A stretch of DNA of 64,000 nt from Heterohyrax brucei (Eukaryota; Chordata; Mammalia; Hyracoidea; Procaviidae): contig CM053152.1 of assembly GCA_028571685.1 (NCBI GenBank), positions 21,584,001 to 21,648,000 on the forward strand, read 5' to 3'. The notes below the pieces were generated by a model, which saw only the letters and a program-made list of their open reading frames with translations, had not been told where the DNA came from and did no database searches. This document shows positions 10,213 through 20,157 of the stretch, one piece after another (position 1 is the stretch's first letter; each line of letters starts with the position of its first letter). The position numbers were made by a program, and so were the translations under genes.

Positions 10213-12590
10213 CTGGAGTCTTTTATTTTATTTTGTTTATTTTTATTGTGATTGAGTGAAAGTGTACAATCTCATTTAAATTTATATGACTGCCAATCTG
10301 CAGCTCCTTCTGCTCTCTTTGCCCGGTGACAGCACACTCTTCCTTTCTATTTCATACATGTCATATCCTCTTAACAATCTCCTCTGCACCCTTTCCACTC
10401 CCCCCTGGTAAGAGGGCAGTAGGACGACATCCTGCACAGTATCATAAAGTACACACACGATATGGTCAGTCTGTGTCCATGAGTCCAATCCATTCCTGCC
10501 CAAAGAGTTGACCTCAGTAATGATTTATGATTAGGGGCAGCATCGTGTCTATGGGCCATGGGCCAGGGAATCCACAGGCCTTTGGACCATCAGTTGCAGT
10601 CTTTCAGTGGTGTTCTCAGGGTGCACCCCTTTTTTTTTTCGTGTTGCCACTGGGACTCAATATTGTGAGACCCATCATGGCTCTCACTGGTGGTGGCCAG
10701 GTACCATCTGGTTCTTCTGATCACATGTGGATGTAGTCACATTCATGTGGGTCTTTCTATCTTCTGGATTCTCTATCCCCCATGTCATTGTTGTCCTTGG
10801 TGATCATCAGTTCCAGCTAAGCTGGGACCATCTGTTCCTCAGATGGCAGCTTACTGGCTTTTAAGACCCCAGAGGCCACTCACCAATACGGGGTGCAGAA
10901 GAGTCTGTTAGCAATAGGCTAGTTATGCCACTAGGCCTTGTTGTCCCCTGAGACCATGGTCCCTGGATCTGCACCGCTGCTACTCTGTCCTTGTAATATT
11001 GGGTTAAGACTGGAAGAGTTTTCAGGTCATGCTAAAGTCCAGTTAAACTGATCTTCTTTCTAATGTGTGGTGTCACTGATTTCACCCAACCAGAATTTCC
11101 ATCAACTATCTAATCTATAACCAACCCTCTCCTTCCCTCCCTTTCCTCTCTTGTAGCCATCAAAGACTTGTTTCTTCTGTACATGAGTCTATTTTTAAGT
11201 CATTGAAGTAGAGGTCTCATACAATATTTGTCCTTGTGCCACTGACTAATTTCACTCAGTATAGTGTCTTCCAATTGAAACCAGGTTATGAGATGCTTCC
11301 TAAAATCATCATTGTTCTTTATCATTGCATAGTGTTCCATTGAGTATATACACCATAGTTTATTTATCCATTCATCTGTTGTTGGGCATCTGGGTTGAGT
11401 CTATCTTTTTGCTATTGTGGACAGTGCTGCAATAAACATTTGTGTGCATGTGTCTGTTCTTGTAACTGCCTTTGCCTCTGTGGGATATATTCCAAGCAGT
11501 GGGATTACCGGATCAAGTGGTATATTTATTTCTGTCTTTTTAAGGAAGCACCAGATTGCTTTCCAAAGAGATTCAACCATTTTGCAATCCCACCAGCAGT
11601 GTAGGAGACTTCCAGTTTCTCCACAGCCTCTCTAGCATTTGTTGTTTTGTGTTTTTTGGATCATGGCCAACCTTGCTGAGTTGAGATGGTAGCTCATTGT
11701 CATTTTGATGTGGATTTCTTTGATAGTTAATGATCATGAGCATTTCCTTACATGTCTTTTGGCTGTCTAGATATACTCTTTAGAGAAGTGTCTAAAGAGG
11801 TCATCTCCTTTGCCAATGCTTAATCAGGTTATTTACCTTTTTCTTGTTAACTCGACGGCACTTGGCTGGCTTGTTGATATTTGCAGTACCTCGTAGATAA
11901 TGGAGATTAGATGTCGGTCTGACGTATAGTTGCCAAATATTTTTTCCCATTCCTTAGGTGGTCTTTTAATTCTTTTGATAAAGTCTTTGGATGAACAAAA
12001 ATGTTTGATTCTTAGTAGTTCCCATTTATCTATTTTCTCTTCTGTTGACTGTGTTTTGTCAGATTTTGAAGTCTGTCTGCGTAGCGTATTATAACTTCCA
12101 TTGTTGATCCTATTTCTTCTTGGATGCTATTTATTGTTTTAGGTTTGATATTTAGGTCTTTGACGCATTTTGAGTTGGTTTGTGTGTAAAGTGTGAGATA
12201 TGGGTCTTGTTTCAGATTTTTGCAGATGGATATTCAATTTTGCCAGCACCATTTGTTAAAGAGACTATTTTTACCCCAGTTTACAGTCTTTTAACAGTTC
12301 TTAGGGTCTTTGTCAAATATCAACTGTTCATAAGAGGATAGTGGCATCTTTGGGGTCTCAACTTTTTTCCTTTGGTCTATATGTCTCTTTTTGTACGAGT
12401 ACCAGGTAGTTTTGACTACTGTGGCAGTGTAATAGGTTCTAAAGTCAGATAGTGAGAGGCCTCCTAGTATGTTGTTCTTCTTCAGTAGTGCTTTACTTAT
12501 CCAGGGTTTCTTCCCTTTCAAACAAAGTTGATGACTTTTTTCTCCATCTCATTGAAAAATGTCACTGGAATTTGTGTTGGGATTCCTGAG
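10213..12590 (-). mobile_element. 5'-truncated L1: 3' UTR plus ORF2 C-terminal part
   Basis: From the T-rich start at about 10213 the plus strand gives the reverse complement of the afrotherian L1 3' UTR ('gtgattgagtgaaagtgtac', 'atcactggtggtggcc'-like block, 'cagaggccactcacc'). Then comes the reverse complement of the ORF2 C-terminal region (about 11050-12590). A 76-codon minus frame at 12291-12521 contains 'KKPWISKALLKKNNILGG' and 'LSDFRTYYTATVVKTTW', the conserved block just after the RT thumb in L1 ORF2. Homology with the full-length L1 at 30437 stops at about 12590, so the copy is 5'-truncated. Frameshifts and stops make it inactive. A short SINE-tail insertion lies at 11850-11876. Confidence 0.85.
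11850..11876 (+). mobile_element. Micro-insertion of an AfroSINE tail in L1
   Basis: Other L1 copies read 'tttttcttgttgatatt' here. This copy reads 'ttcttgtt', then 'aactcgacggcacttggctgg', then 'cttgtt' again and 'gatatt'. About 21 bp of SINE 3' tail is therefore present with a 6-bp 'cttgtt' direct repeat on both sides. Confidence 0.7.
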
Positions 12591-12737
12591 TCTTTATCAA
12601 TGTGATTCTTTTTCATTGTAACCCTAGAACCACAAACTGGGCCCAATGCAGTCCTTGTTTCAGATTTCCCTGCTGATAAAAACTTGTCTGATGGTAAAAA
12701 CTTGACTTTTTAAACAACTTCTATTTCAGCACTATTA
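12591..12737. other. Short spacer between two L1 pieces
   Basis: L1 homology stops and non-repetitive sequence ('gaaccacaaactgggcccaa') runs to the next L1 tail. Confidence 0.5.
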
Positions 12738-13255
12738 CTCTTTTTTCTTTTTTAATTTAATATAACTGAGTGAAAGTGTACATTCCCGTATAAATTTACA
12801 TGCCCACCTATATGCAGCTTCCACTGCTCTCCCTGTCCGGTGACAGCACATTATTCCTCTCTGCTCCATACATGTCTCATTCTCCCGACAGCCTTCTTTC
12901 CCCTCCTCTCCACCCACTCTCCTTCCTCCAGCCAGAGGTCAGCAGGATGATATCCTATAGATGTATAGAACCATAAAGTGCATCCAATATATGATCACTC
13001 TGCATTGCCAAGTCCAGTCCATTCGTGTCCAAAGAGTGGACCTTCGTTATGATTTATGGGAAGGGCAGCATCAGGGCCAGGGGCCGTGCTCCCAGGGGAA
13101 TGCTGAAACCGCTGGACCATCAACTGAGATCTTTTAGTGGAGATCTCATGATGCACCCCTTTTTATTCTTGTGTTGCCAGTGAGACTCAACCTAGTGAGC
13201 TCCATCACGGCTATCACTGGTGGTGGCCAGGCACCATCTGGTTCTTCCGGTCCCA
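12738..13255 (-). mobile_element. 5'-truncated L1, 3' UTR only
   Basis: It begins with a T-rich tail, then 'aactgagtgaaagtgtacat', 'cagcttccactgctctccct', 'atgatttatgggaaggg', 'cctagtgagctccatcac' and 'ggccaggcaccatctggttc', the same 3' UTR as 23700-24690 and 36750-37662 but reversed. It ends at an AfroSINE. Confidence 0.85.
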
Positions 13256-13467
13256 AGTCAAGGAGCCTGGATGGTGCAAGCAGTTTGCAATTGGCTGCTA
13301 GCCTAAAGGTTGACAGTTGGAACCTACCCAGTGGCACCATGGAAGAAAGACGTGGTGATCTGCCTTTGTAACGATTATAGCCAAGAAACCCTATAGAATA
13401 GTTGTACCCTGTAACACATGGGGTAGCCGTGATTTGGAATTGAGTTGATGGCAATGTTTTCTTTTTT
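13256..13467 (+). mobile_element. AfroSINE, long type, abutting L1 3' UTR
   Basis: 'aaggagcctggatggtgcaa', 'ggctgctagcctaaaggttg', 'agtggcaccatggaagaaag' and 'tggggtagccgtgatttgg' match the long AfroSINE layout. It lies exactly at the truncated end of the L1 fragment. Confidence 0.82.
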
Positions 13468-13896
13468 CCCCTGGTCCTTACTGTGTCAAGATCCAGCACA
13501 AAGAAGCCCAGTTCAAAAGTAACCTGGGATGTTTCTCTGTACCCTTCTCTTAGCTTCCCTCTGTTTTGTTACTGAGTTGGAATTTACCAAAGGTAACTGA
13601 TTTGCAGTCTATCAACTGCCTCAGAATGAGAATCATTTTGAAAAGCAAACAAGCACTAAGGCACTTTACAGCTTGTGAGATGGGAGACCTAGAGACAAGT
13701 ACCATCTGTGGGAGACGGTACTTAGAAATTCCAGGTGAGACACGAAAACCTGACTCCTCTAATTCCAAGTTAAAGGCAACAATACCTGTCAGAGTTAGGT
13801 GTTTATTACTTAGAAAATAATGGATCACAGACAGAAAGAAGGTATCAAAATGAAACAGAAGATGATTTTCTGGGAGTTATTTATCTTGTTAGTTTA
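13468..13896. other. Single-copy DNA, nothing recognised
   Basis: Opposing frames of 84 and 92 codons at about 13550-13828 mirror each other and show no domain. No repeat is confidently named. Confidence 0.4.
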
Positions 13897-14060
13897 CCAA
13901 AAACAAGCAAACCCATTGCATTGATTCTGATTCATAGCAACTCTGTAGAGATTCTGTAGAGATTCTGCCCCACAGGGTTTCTGCAGAGCATTTGTGGCTT
14001 TGAACTGTCAGTCTTTAGGTTAGCAGCCAAGCTCTTAACCACTACATTGCTAGGACTCCC
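13897..14060 (-). mobile_element. AfroSINE, reverse orientation
   Basis: 'caaaaacaagcaaacccatt', 'gattctgattcatagcaact', 'gccccacagggtttctgcag', 'ttagcagccaagctcttaac' is a reversed AfroSINE. It contains a local 11-bp tandem duplication ('tctgtagagat' twice, 13942-13963). Confidence 0.85.
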
Positions 14061-14264
14061 CACTTACCAGCATAGTATAGTAAAGCCCTTTCTCCTTTCC
14101 TTTAAATGGAATAGTTGATGTGAAACACCTGCTACAGTATCTGGAACAACATAGGTATCCAGTGATCATCCTTCCCTAGTCCCTTCACTTTGCATTCATA
14201 CAGAGGCCATTGCTGAAAGTTAGCATCTGGAAGGGCTAGGAGAATACAAGGAAAGAGAGAAGGA
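14061..14264. other. Short spacer
   Basis: No recognised feature. A small AT-rich segment precedes the RTE. Confidence 0.4.
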
Positions 14265-15140
14265 AGCTTGCATTTCTGGCAGTTCCCTGTCAATATACTG
14301 TTGCAGTTTCTTTGGAATGATCTTTAACAAAATTTTACCTGCATGTGGTATCAATGATCGTTCAGTCATTTCTGTATTTGGTTGTATCACCTTTCTTGGG
14401 AATGGACATAAATATGTCTCTCTTCCAGTAAATTGGCCAGGTGGCTGTCCTCCAAATTTCTTGGCATAGATGAGTGGACACTTCCAGCACTGCATCTGTT
14501 TGTTGAAATATCTCAGTTGATATTTCATCAATTCCTGGAGCCTTGTTTTTCACCAATGCTTTCAATGCAGCTTTGACTTTTTCCTTCAGTACCACTGGTT
14601 CCTGACCATATGCTACCTCTTGAAATGACTGAACATTTTCTAGTTCTTTCTGGTATAATGACTCTCTGTATTCTTTCCAACTTCCTCTGACGCATCTTGA
14701 GTTGTTTAGCATTTTCCCTGTAGAATCCTTCACTACTGCAACTCAAGGCTTGAATTTTTAATCCAGTTCTTTCAGCTTGAGAAATGCAGAGCATGTTTTT
14801 CTCTTTTGGTTTTCTATTCCCAGCTCTTTGTACATATCGTTACAATAGTTTATTTATTTATTTTTTTCTTTTACTTCTTCATTCCTTCATTTCGCTTTAT
14901 CGGCTCAACATTCAAGAATAAGTTTCAGAGTGTCTTCTGACGTCCAATTTGGTCTTTTCTTTCTCTCCTGTCTTTTTATCACTTCTTGCTTTCTTAATGG
15001 ATAACGTCTTTGATGTCGTTCCACATTTTGTCTGGTCTTTGGTCATTAGTGTTCAACACATCAAATTTGTTCTTGAGATGGTCTTTAAACTCGGGTTGGA
15101 TATGCTCAAGGCCGTAGTTTGGGTCTCTTGGATTTGTTCT
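14265..15140 (-). pseudogene. RTE (BovB-like) LINE fragment, linker and RT N-terminal half
   Basis: A minus-strand frame of 123 codons (14362-14733) reads 'EVAYGQEPVVLKEKVKAALK', 'NKAPGIDEISTEIFQ', 'HLCQEIWRTATWP' and 'SIPKKGDTTKYRN', the fingers region of an RTE reverse transcriptase. Neighbouring frames (14220-14531, 14528-14794) continue it through frameshifts, with the palm-approach 'GKILLKIIPKKLQQYIDREL'. To the right the match extends into the endonuclease-RT linker ('gatgtcgttccaca', 'gtctggtctttggtcat') up to about 15135. Both ends are missing: no RT catalytic motifs, no 3' tail, no endonuclease core. It is inactive. Confidence 0.88.
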
Positions 15141-15479
15141 AATTCTGGAGGGGTGGAAAGTGGTGCGAGATGGGTTGTCCTCTTGGTGATGATGATTCCT
15201 TGATGGGATGTTAAGTTTGAGGGATACCTGGTCAGATTTTCAAAAAGTAGATCTGACACTTGAGAGGAAGATGGAGGTGAGGAAAGCAAGACTAAAGAAA
15301 GTAGTCTAGGGTTTTTTGCAACAGTCCAGGAAATAGTTAACTCATTTCTTACAGAGTTTTCCTTCTTTTGCCTTACAGAAATCTTTCCTCTTCCAAAACT
15401 TTGAAGTAAATGACTGAAGGGCCTTTGGCTATCTCCCTCCTCCTCCTGCTCCTCCTTTTTGTTTTCTGTTCTTCTGTTT
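15141..15479. other. Single-copy DNA with pyrimidine-rich tract
   Basis: There is a ctcctcctcctgctcctcc-type run near 15440-15460. Nothing else is recognised. Confidence 0.45.
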
Positions 15480-15915
15480 TAACTCTGGCATAATTATAGA
15501 CTCACAAGAAATGTTATAAACATTACAGCGTTTCATTTAACTGTCCACCAGCATCCCTCAGTAGTATCATCTAACAGCTACAGTACGATACCACAACCAG
15601 GAATTTGAAACTGGTACAACAGTGTCAGCCAGACTACATGCTTTATTCAGACTTCACCAGTTTTTCAATGAGCTAGTATGCACATGTGTGTGTGTGTAGT
15701 TTTATTGCATGTGTAGAGTTCCAGGTTATTGCTGTTGTTACCTGCCATCAAGTTGGTCCTTGACTCCTGGGAACCCCACATACAACAGAATGAAATGCTG
15801 TCTGGTCCTGTGCCATTTCCATGATTGGCTGATTAATGTGACCATCACCATAATCAAATACACAACTGTGCCATCACCGCCAAGCAACTTCCTCGAGCTA
15901 CACTTCTACAGCTGC
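15480..15915. mobile_element. Old L1M 3'-end relic, interrupted by an RTE/SINE tail
   Basis: 'tttattcagacttcaccagt' and, after the intervening tail at 15727-15825, 'catcaccataatcaaataca' and 'actgtgccatcaccgccaag' match a well-known old L1M 3' segment. Orientation is not certain from memory. Confidence 0.5.
15727..15825 (-). mobile_element. RTE/AfroSINE 3' tail inserted in old L1M
   Basis: 'ttgctgttgttacctgccat', 'caagttggtccttgactcct', 'tacaacagaatgaaatgctg', 'tctggtcctgtgccatttcc' is the reverse complement of the RTE 3' end. About 100 bp, strongly 5'-truncated. Confidence 0.75.
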
Positions 15916-16044
15916 ACATGCCTCACCTGCTTCTAATAGAGCACAGCTAAAGCGTGTATTCCAACTGCTGTGAAATCTGAAGGAGAAAAAACTTTTCTTG
16001 GCACATTAAAGTCCTTTGGAGTTATCTTCCTCATTCTGGATAAA

Positions 16045-16200
16045 AACTCACTGCCATCATGTTGCTTCTGACTCATAGAAACCCTATAGGACAGAGTCAA
16101 ATTTCCCTGTAAAGTATCCAAAGAGCACCTGGTAGATTCAAACTGCCGACTTTTTGGTTAGCAGCTGTAGCGCTTAACCACTAAGCCACCAGGGTTTCCT
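16045..16200 (-). mobile_element. AfroSINE, reverse orientation, near complete
   Basis: 'actcactgccatcatgttgc', 'ctatagg' plus 'acagagtcaa', 'gagcacctggtagattcaaa', 'aaccactaagccaccagggt'. Flanks both read 'tcctcattctgga' (16026-16038 and 16197-16209), a 13-bp direct repeat consistent with a TSD. Confidence 0.9.
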
Positions 16201-16638
16201 CATTCTGGATAGGTCTTGCTTATTCCTTGGAGAAGCAAGGAAGCAGCTGGGTGCACAGTTACCCTGTGTGGGGATTTAGAGTCCTGCCCAAGTACTCTGG
16301 AGTCCAACAGAAATGGTATTGTTGCTTGAGCAGTCCATTCTTTTTTAAAAGCATTTGTTTAATTAGATGTCTTAGCTCCTCAGTAGAGGACAGAACTAAT
16401 CAGAAATGATTTTATAATTTCAAATTTATAATAAACATGCACAAGAAATAAATGCTATATAGCCTAATGCACATTTATTTTATAGATCTTAGATATTGTT
16501 CTATTGTTTCTTTAGAAAGGTCTATTCTTTCTCGAGTGATGTGTCATTTGTTCAAACACAACCTCTTTTCTCTCAGTCTGTCGTGCATTCCAAGTTCATA
16601 AATATCACTTAGTTAAGCAGACTTACATGTGTATATGC
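16201..16638. other. AT-rich single-copy DNA
   Basis: No feature recognised beyond low-complexity AT-rich sequence around 16410-16500. Confidence 0.45.
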
Positions 16639-16725
16639 TGTTGTTAGGTGCAGCCAAATCAGTTTGAACTCACAGTGGCCATATGTACCACAGAACAAAA
16701 CACTGCCTAGTCTTTTCCATAGGTA
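16639..16725 (-). mobile_element. RTE/AfroSINE 3'-tail fragment
   Basis: 'ctgttgttaggtgcagccaa', 'atcagtttgaactcacagtg', 'caaaacactgcctagtcttt' is the reversed RTE tail, about 85 bp. Confidence 0.75.
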
Positions 16726-17404
16726 TATTTCTGAAATTTATTTATAAAGGCAAACATTTCAATATTCAATAGCAAGTGCAGTGGATCGAACTGATTATAA
16801 TTTTAGAGCTGTGAACTTAGATTTGGAATAGCCTTTTGACATCATCTGGTATAATTTTTTGCTAACTTTAGGAATTGCTGCTACAAAGCTCTGATGTTTA
16901 CAGACATCCAGGACTCGGAGATCCTCGGTCACCAAGTGGTCCAAACCCGTGTTAGGTAGTTTGAACCACTGGATGAAATTTATTTTTTAAAAACATAAAA
17001 TCTTCCATCATGTGAATTTTACTTATTGATCGTTGCTTTGTCCTATTAAACTAACTCAGAGTCAAGGTACTCCCGTTTCTCCATATTGTCTCCTTGGGTA
17101 TTTGAAAGCAGTGCTTGTGTTTCCTTCAAGCCTTCTCTTTTCTAGAATAAACACCTTCACTTCCTTTAACTGGTCTTTATAGGCTATCACTTCCCAGACC
17201 TTGCCATCATGTCACTTCCTCAGGATAATGTATTATCCAGCAACAAAATACAAAGTTTGCCTGACCTAAGTATATACACTACTTTTCAAGATATTAAATA
17301 CTTCAAACAATGTCTTGCTTTTGTGATGTGAAATCTATGCATCTGATTCTTCTGTACAATTTCTGAAAGAAAAATCATATAAACACTTAATTCATGTATC
17401 AAAA
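16726..17404. other. Single-copy DNA, nothing recognised
   Basis: No repeat or reading frame is supported in this AT-rich 680 bp. Confidence 0.45.
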
Positions 17405-17571
17405 ACAAAGTCATTTCATTAAGTAAATTCTGACTCATGGTGATCTTATGTGTTATAGAGTAGAACTACTCCGTTTGGTTTTCTCGGCTATAATCTTTAC
17501 AAGAGAGGACCACTAGACCGTTCTTTCATGATGCTGCTGGGTGGGTTTAAATCCCCAGCCTTTAGGTTCCT
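17405..17571 (-). mobile_element. AfroSINE, long type, reverse orientation
   Basis: 'agtaaattctgactcatggt', 'tatagagtagaactactccg', 'ttctcggctataatctttac' and 'gctgggtgggtttaaatccc' follow the long AfroSINE type in reverse. Confidence 0.85.
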
Positions 17572-17572
17572 C

Positions 17573-17606
17573 CAGCCAAGTGCCGTCGAGTCGGATCCTA
17601 GTCAAG
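17573..17606 (-). mobile_element. Micro-insertion of an AfroSINE tail
   Basis: 'ccagccaagtgccgtcgagt' followed by 'cggatcc' is the reverse complement of the last ~30 bases of the 'gactcgacggcacttggctgg' SINE subtype. It stands alone next to the preceding SINE, in a place where that SINE would read differently. Confidence 0.6.
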
Positions 17607-18184
17607 CTCAAATGAAACATTTAATAAAGTTTTCATATTATTGTTACTACTAGTTTAAAATAACTAATACTCTATTTTAAAAGCAAGCCAACAAACAAGA
17701 AAACAAACACAGGATCACAAGTAATGCCTCTAGTGGAAAGGGCTGCAAAACCATATCTCAAAGGATATGAATATGGAAGAGCAGAAAAAAACTGAGAACA
17801 ATGAGGCACTTTCCCACAGCTTAACTTCAGACAGGTCACAGTTAAATCTTCCTGACCTCAGATTCTCTTTGACTCTTTAAAGTGATTTTGCCCTGTGAGG
17901 GTTAAACGCTGTAAAATCAATTCATTATTAACTTGCATAGGCAATGATCTTATTTCTCTGCATTCTTGAGATAAAGCCTAGTTGGGCTTTTTAAAATTTA
18001 ATTAATTTATTTTTTAAGAAAGAGCAGTAAAGTCCTGTCTGTGGGTTTTTGAAATAACATTTTAGGTATTAAAACAAATGTTGTCTTGTTGGATTAAGAA
18101 ATAATGGCATCAAAAATCAGCTATTCCTATGGAAACTATGTTAGGTCATATTCATAAATAGCATTAATTTCCATATTTATATAT
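17607..18184. other. AT-rich single-copy DNA
   Basis: No recognised repeat. A-rich and T-rich runs occur (17690-17710, 17990-18020). Confidence 0.45.
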
Positions 18185-18420
18185 TAAATAATTTAAAATT
18201 CACAGAGAGATTTCAAGAACAGTACAAAGAACTCCTCCAACCTCCCTGTGTCTGCTCAGATTTTCAGTAGTTAATATTTCACTATATATTCTCTCTTGCC
18301 CTCTTTTTCTCTCTATCCATGTTTCACCTCTTACGTTTTTTCTCGCAATTTATCATAATATTAAAATGAAAGTTCTCCCATTATTTGAGCATTGTAAATG
18401 TGCATATTTTGTGTCCTATA
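18185..18420. mobile_element. Old L1M 3'-end fragment (tentative)
   Basis: 'ttcaagaacagtacaaagaa', 'ctcctccaacctccctgtgt' and 'gttaatatttcactatatat' resemble a common old L1M 3' segment. Confidence 0.5.
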
Positions 18421-19052
18421 AGATGAAATTGATTTGACACTATTTTTTTTCTACTTGTTGGTTTTGTTGGTTTTCTTTCTTTAAATTGCACTTCCTCCCT
18501 GTGGCTCACCCCGCCCCCCAGTGGTTTTGAGATCCCCTCCATCACTTCTCTGGGGCACACAGTCCAGAGCCAGGCCTCATAATTGCTTTCATTTATTTAT
18601 TTAGAACATTAGTCCTGCAGTGCTTTGGAGATATAGCAGATCCAGTCACAGAGCTGGTGGGCAGCTTGGTCCAGTTCCTGGTGGTGAGTGTGTATCTGTG
18701 TTTTCCTGGGCCTTTAATTTGCTAAAAACTTTAGCCCTAGGCAACAGTAGGCACCTAGTCCTTCCTCTCTCCAACCCACCATCTGCTGTCCCACCCCCAA
18801 TTCTTTTCTCTGTTTTTGACAGTAGAGAAAGTTACTTTGCCTCAGGTCCTGTCTTCAACAGTGAGGAGTGCAGCAGTTGAATTCTATGCCTGGGCTGTCT
18901 TGCTTCTTAGAACTGGAACTGTTACGTCAGCCTTGCTCATTCTTTTGCATTTCTGGTTACAGTGTTGTTTAATTTGCTTTTGCTCCAAGACAGTGTATTT
19001 TGACATTCTATCTCATCTATCACTGCTTTTGGCTTAAAAATGCAAAAAAAAA
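18421..19052. other. Single-copy DNA
   Basis: An 86-codon plus frame at 18620-18880 and a 73-codon frame at 18816-19037 show no known domain. An A-run at about 19044-19053 marks the start of the L1 that follows. Confidence 0.4.
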
Positions 19053-19775
19053 ATCCAACAGATCAAGAACAAAATCAAAGACATAGAAACTTCAATTCAA
19101 AGCCAAGGAAACAGAATGGAGGAAACAGAAAAGAGACTTTCTGATTTGGAAGAGAAAGCTACTAACTCCAGCATCTATGAGGAGAAATCAGAAAAAAGAA
19201 ACAAGAAAAATGAAGAAGCATTAAGAAGTGTGTGGGACTCTATTAAGAAGAACAATCTGTGGTTAATGATTAACTAGAGTTCCTGAACAGGGCAAGACAC
19301 CCGAGAACACAGATAGTATTGTTGCTGAGCTGCTGACAGAAAACTTCCAGAAATCATGAAAGAAGAGAATATAGATATCCAAGATACGTATCGAACACCA
19401 CTCACTATAGATCTCAAAGGAAGGACTCCAAGACATATTATAATCCAGCAGCAAAATGATACAGATGCAGAAACTCTTAAAGGCAGCAAGACTCTAAACA
19501 AAGCTAGCATTCAGAGGAAAACCCTGTGTACCTTTTGTCCAATTTCTCAACAGAAATGATGTTGGCATGGAGACAGTGGCATGACACATTAAAAGCCTTG
19601 AAGGAGAAGTACTTCCAATGAAGAATTATATATCCTGCAAAACTATCTCTCAAATATGAAAATGAAATTAAAACATTCACAGATAAACAGAAACTCAGAG
19701 GCTTTGTAAAAACCAAACCAAAGCTACAAGAAGTACAGAAAGAATCTCTTCACTTAGAAGAACAAAGCCACTAAC
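19053..19775 (+). pseudogene. L1 ORF1 (RNA-binding chaperone), broken
   Basis: Read across frames it gives the second half of the coiled coil (equivalent to 'QIKNKIKDTETSIQSQE' of the copy at 31514). The RRM-like region follows ('ENIDIQDTYRTPLTIDLKGR' at 19368-19430) and then the C-terminal domain ('KTFTDKQKLRGF'-like, 'KTKPKLQ'). It ends at a TAA just after 'SLHLEEQSH' near 19773. The N-terminal ~80 codons are absent because the element is truncated. Stops and frameshifts are present, so no ORF1p could be made. In intact L1s this protein trimerises and coats L1 RNA. Confidence 0.85.
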
Positions 19776-20157
19776 TTTGTATTTTAGAAGGACGCATTAT
19801 CCAGCCTACTCAGTTAGGGAAGGCTCCAAACACCATCAAAGCTATAATAGTGAAAGAAATGGTCTAGTGATGGTATCATGTAAACTATTAAAAAGAGGGA
19901 TGTACTACAGTCATTATAGTCCTTCCAGATGGAAAGGAAGTTTACAAGACTGGTAGCAATCAACATTGGGTTCATATAGCAGCCATAAAGCACAATAAAG
20001 AAGCAACATACTGTATCAAGAAATGTAATGCAGGAGTCTCAGCAACCACAAAACCAACCCTGAAAAAGGTGAAAAATCAACTCACAAAGAAGAATGTCAC
20101 AGAACAGATTAATAAGAACAACAGAGAAAACACCAACACAAAAAGAAACATACCACA

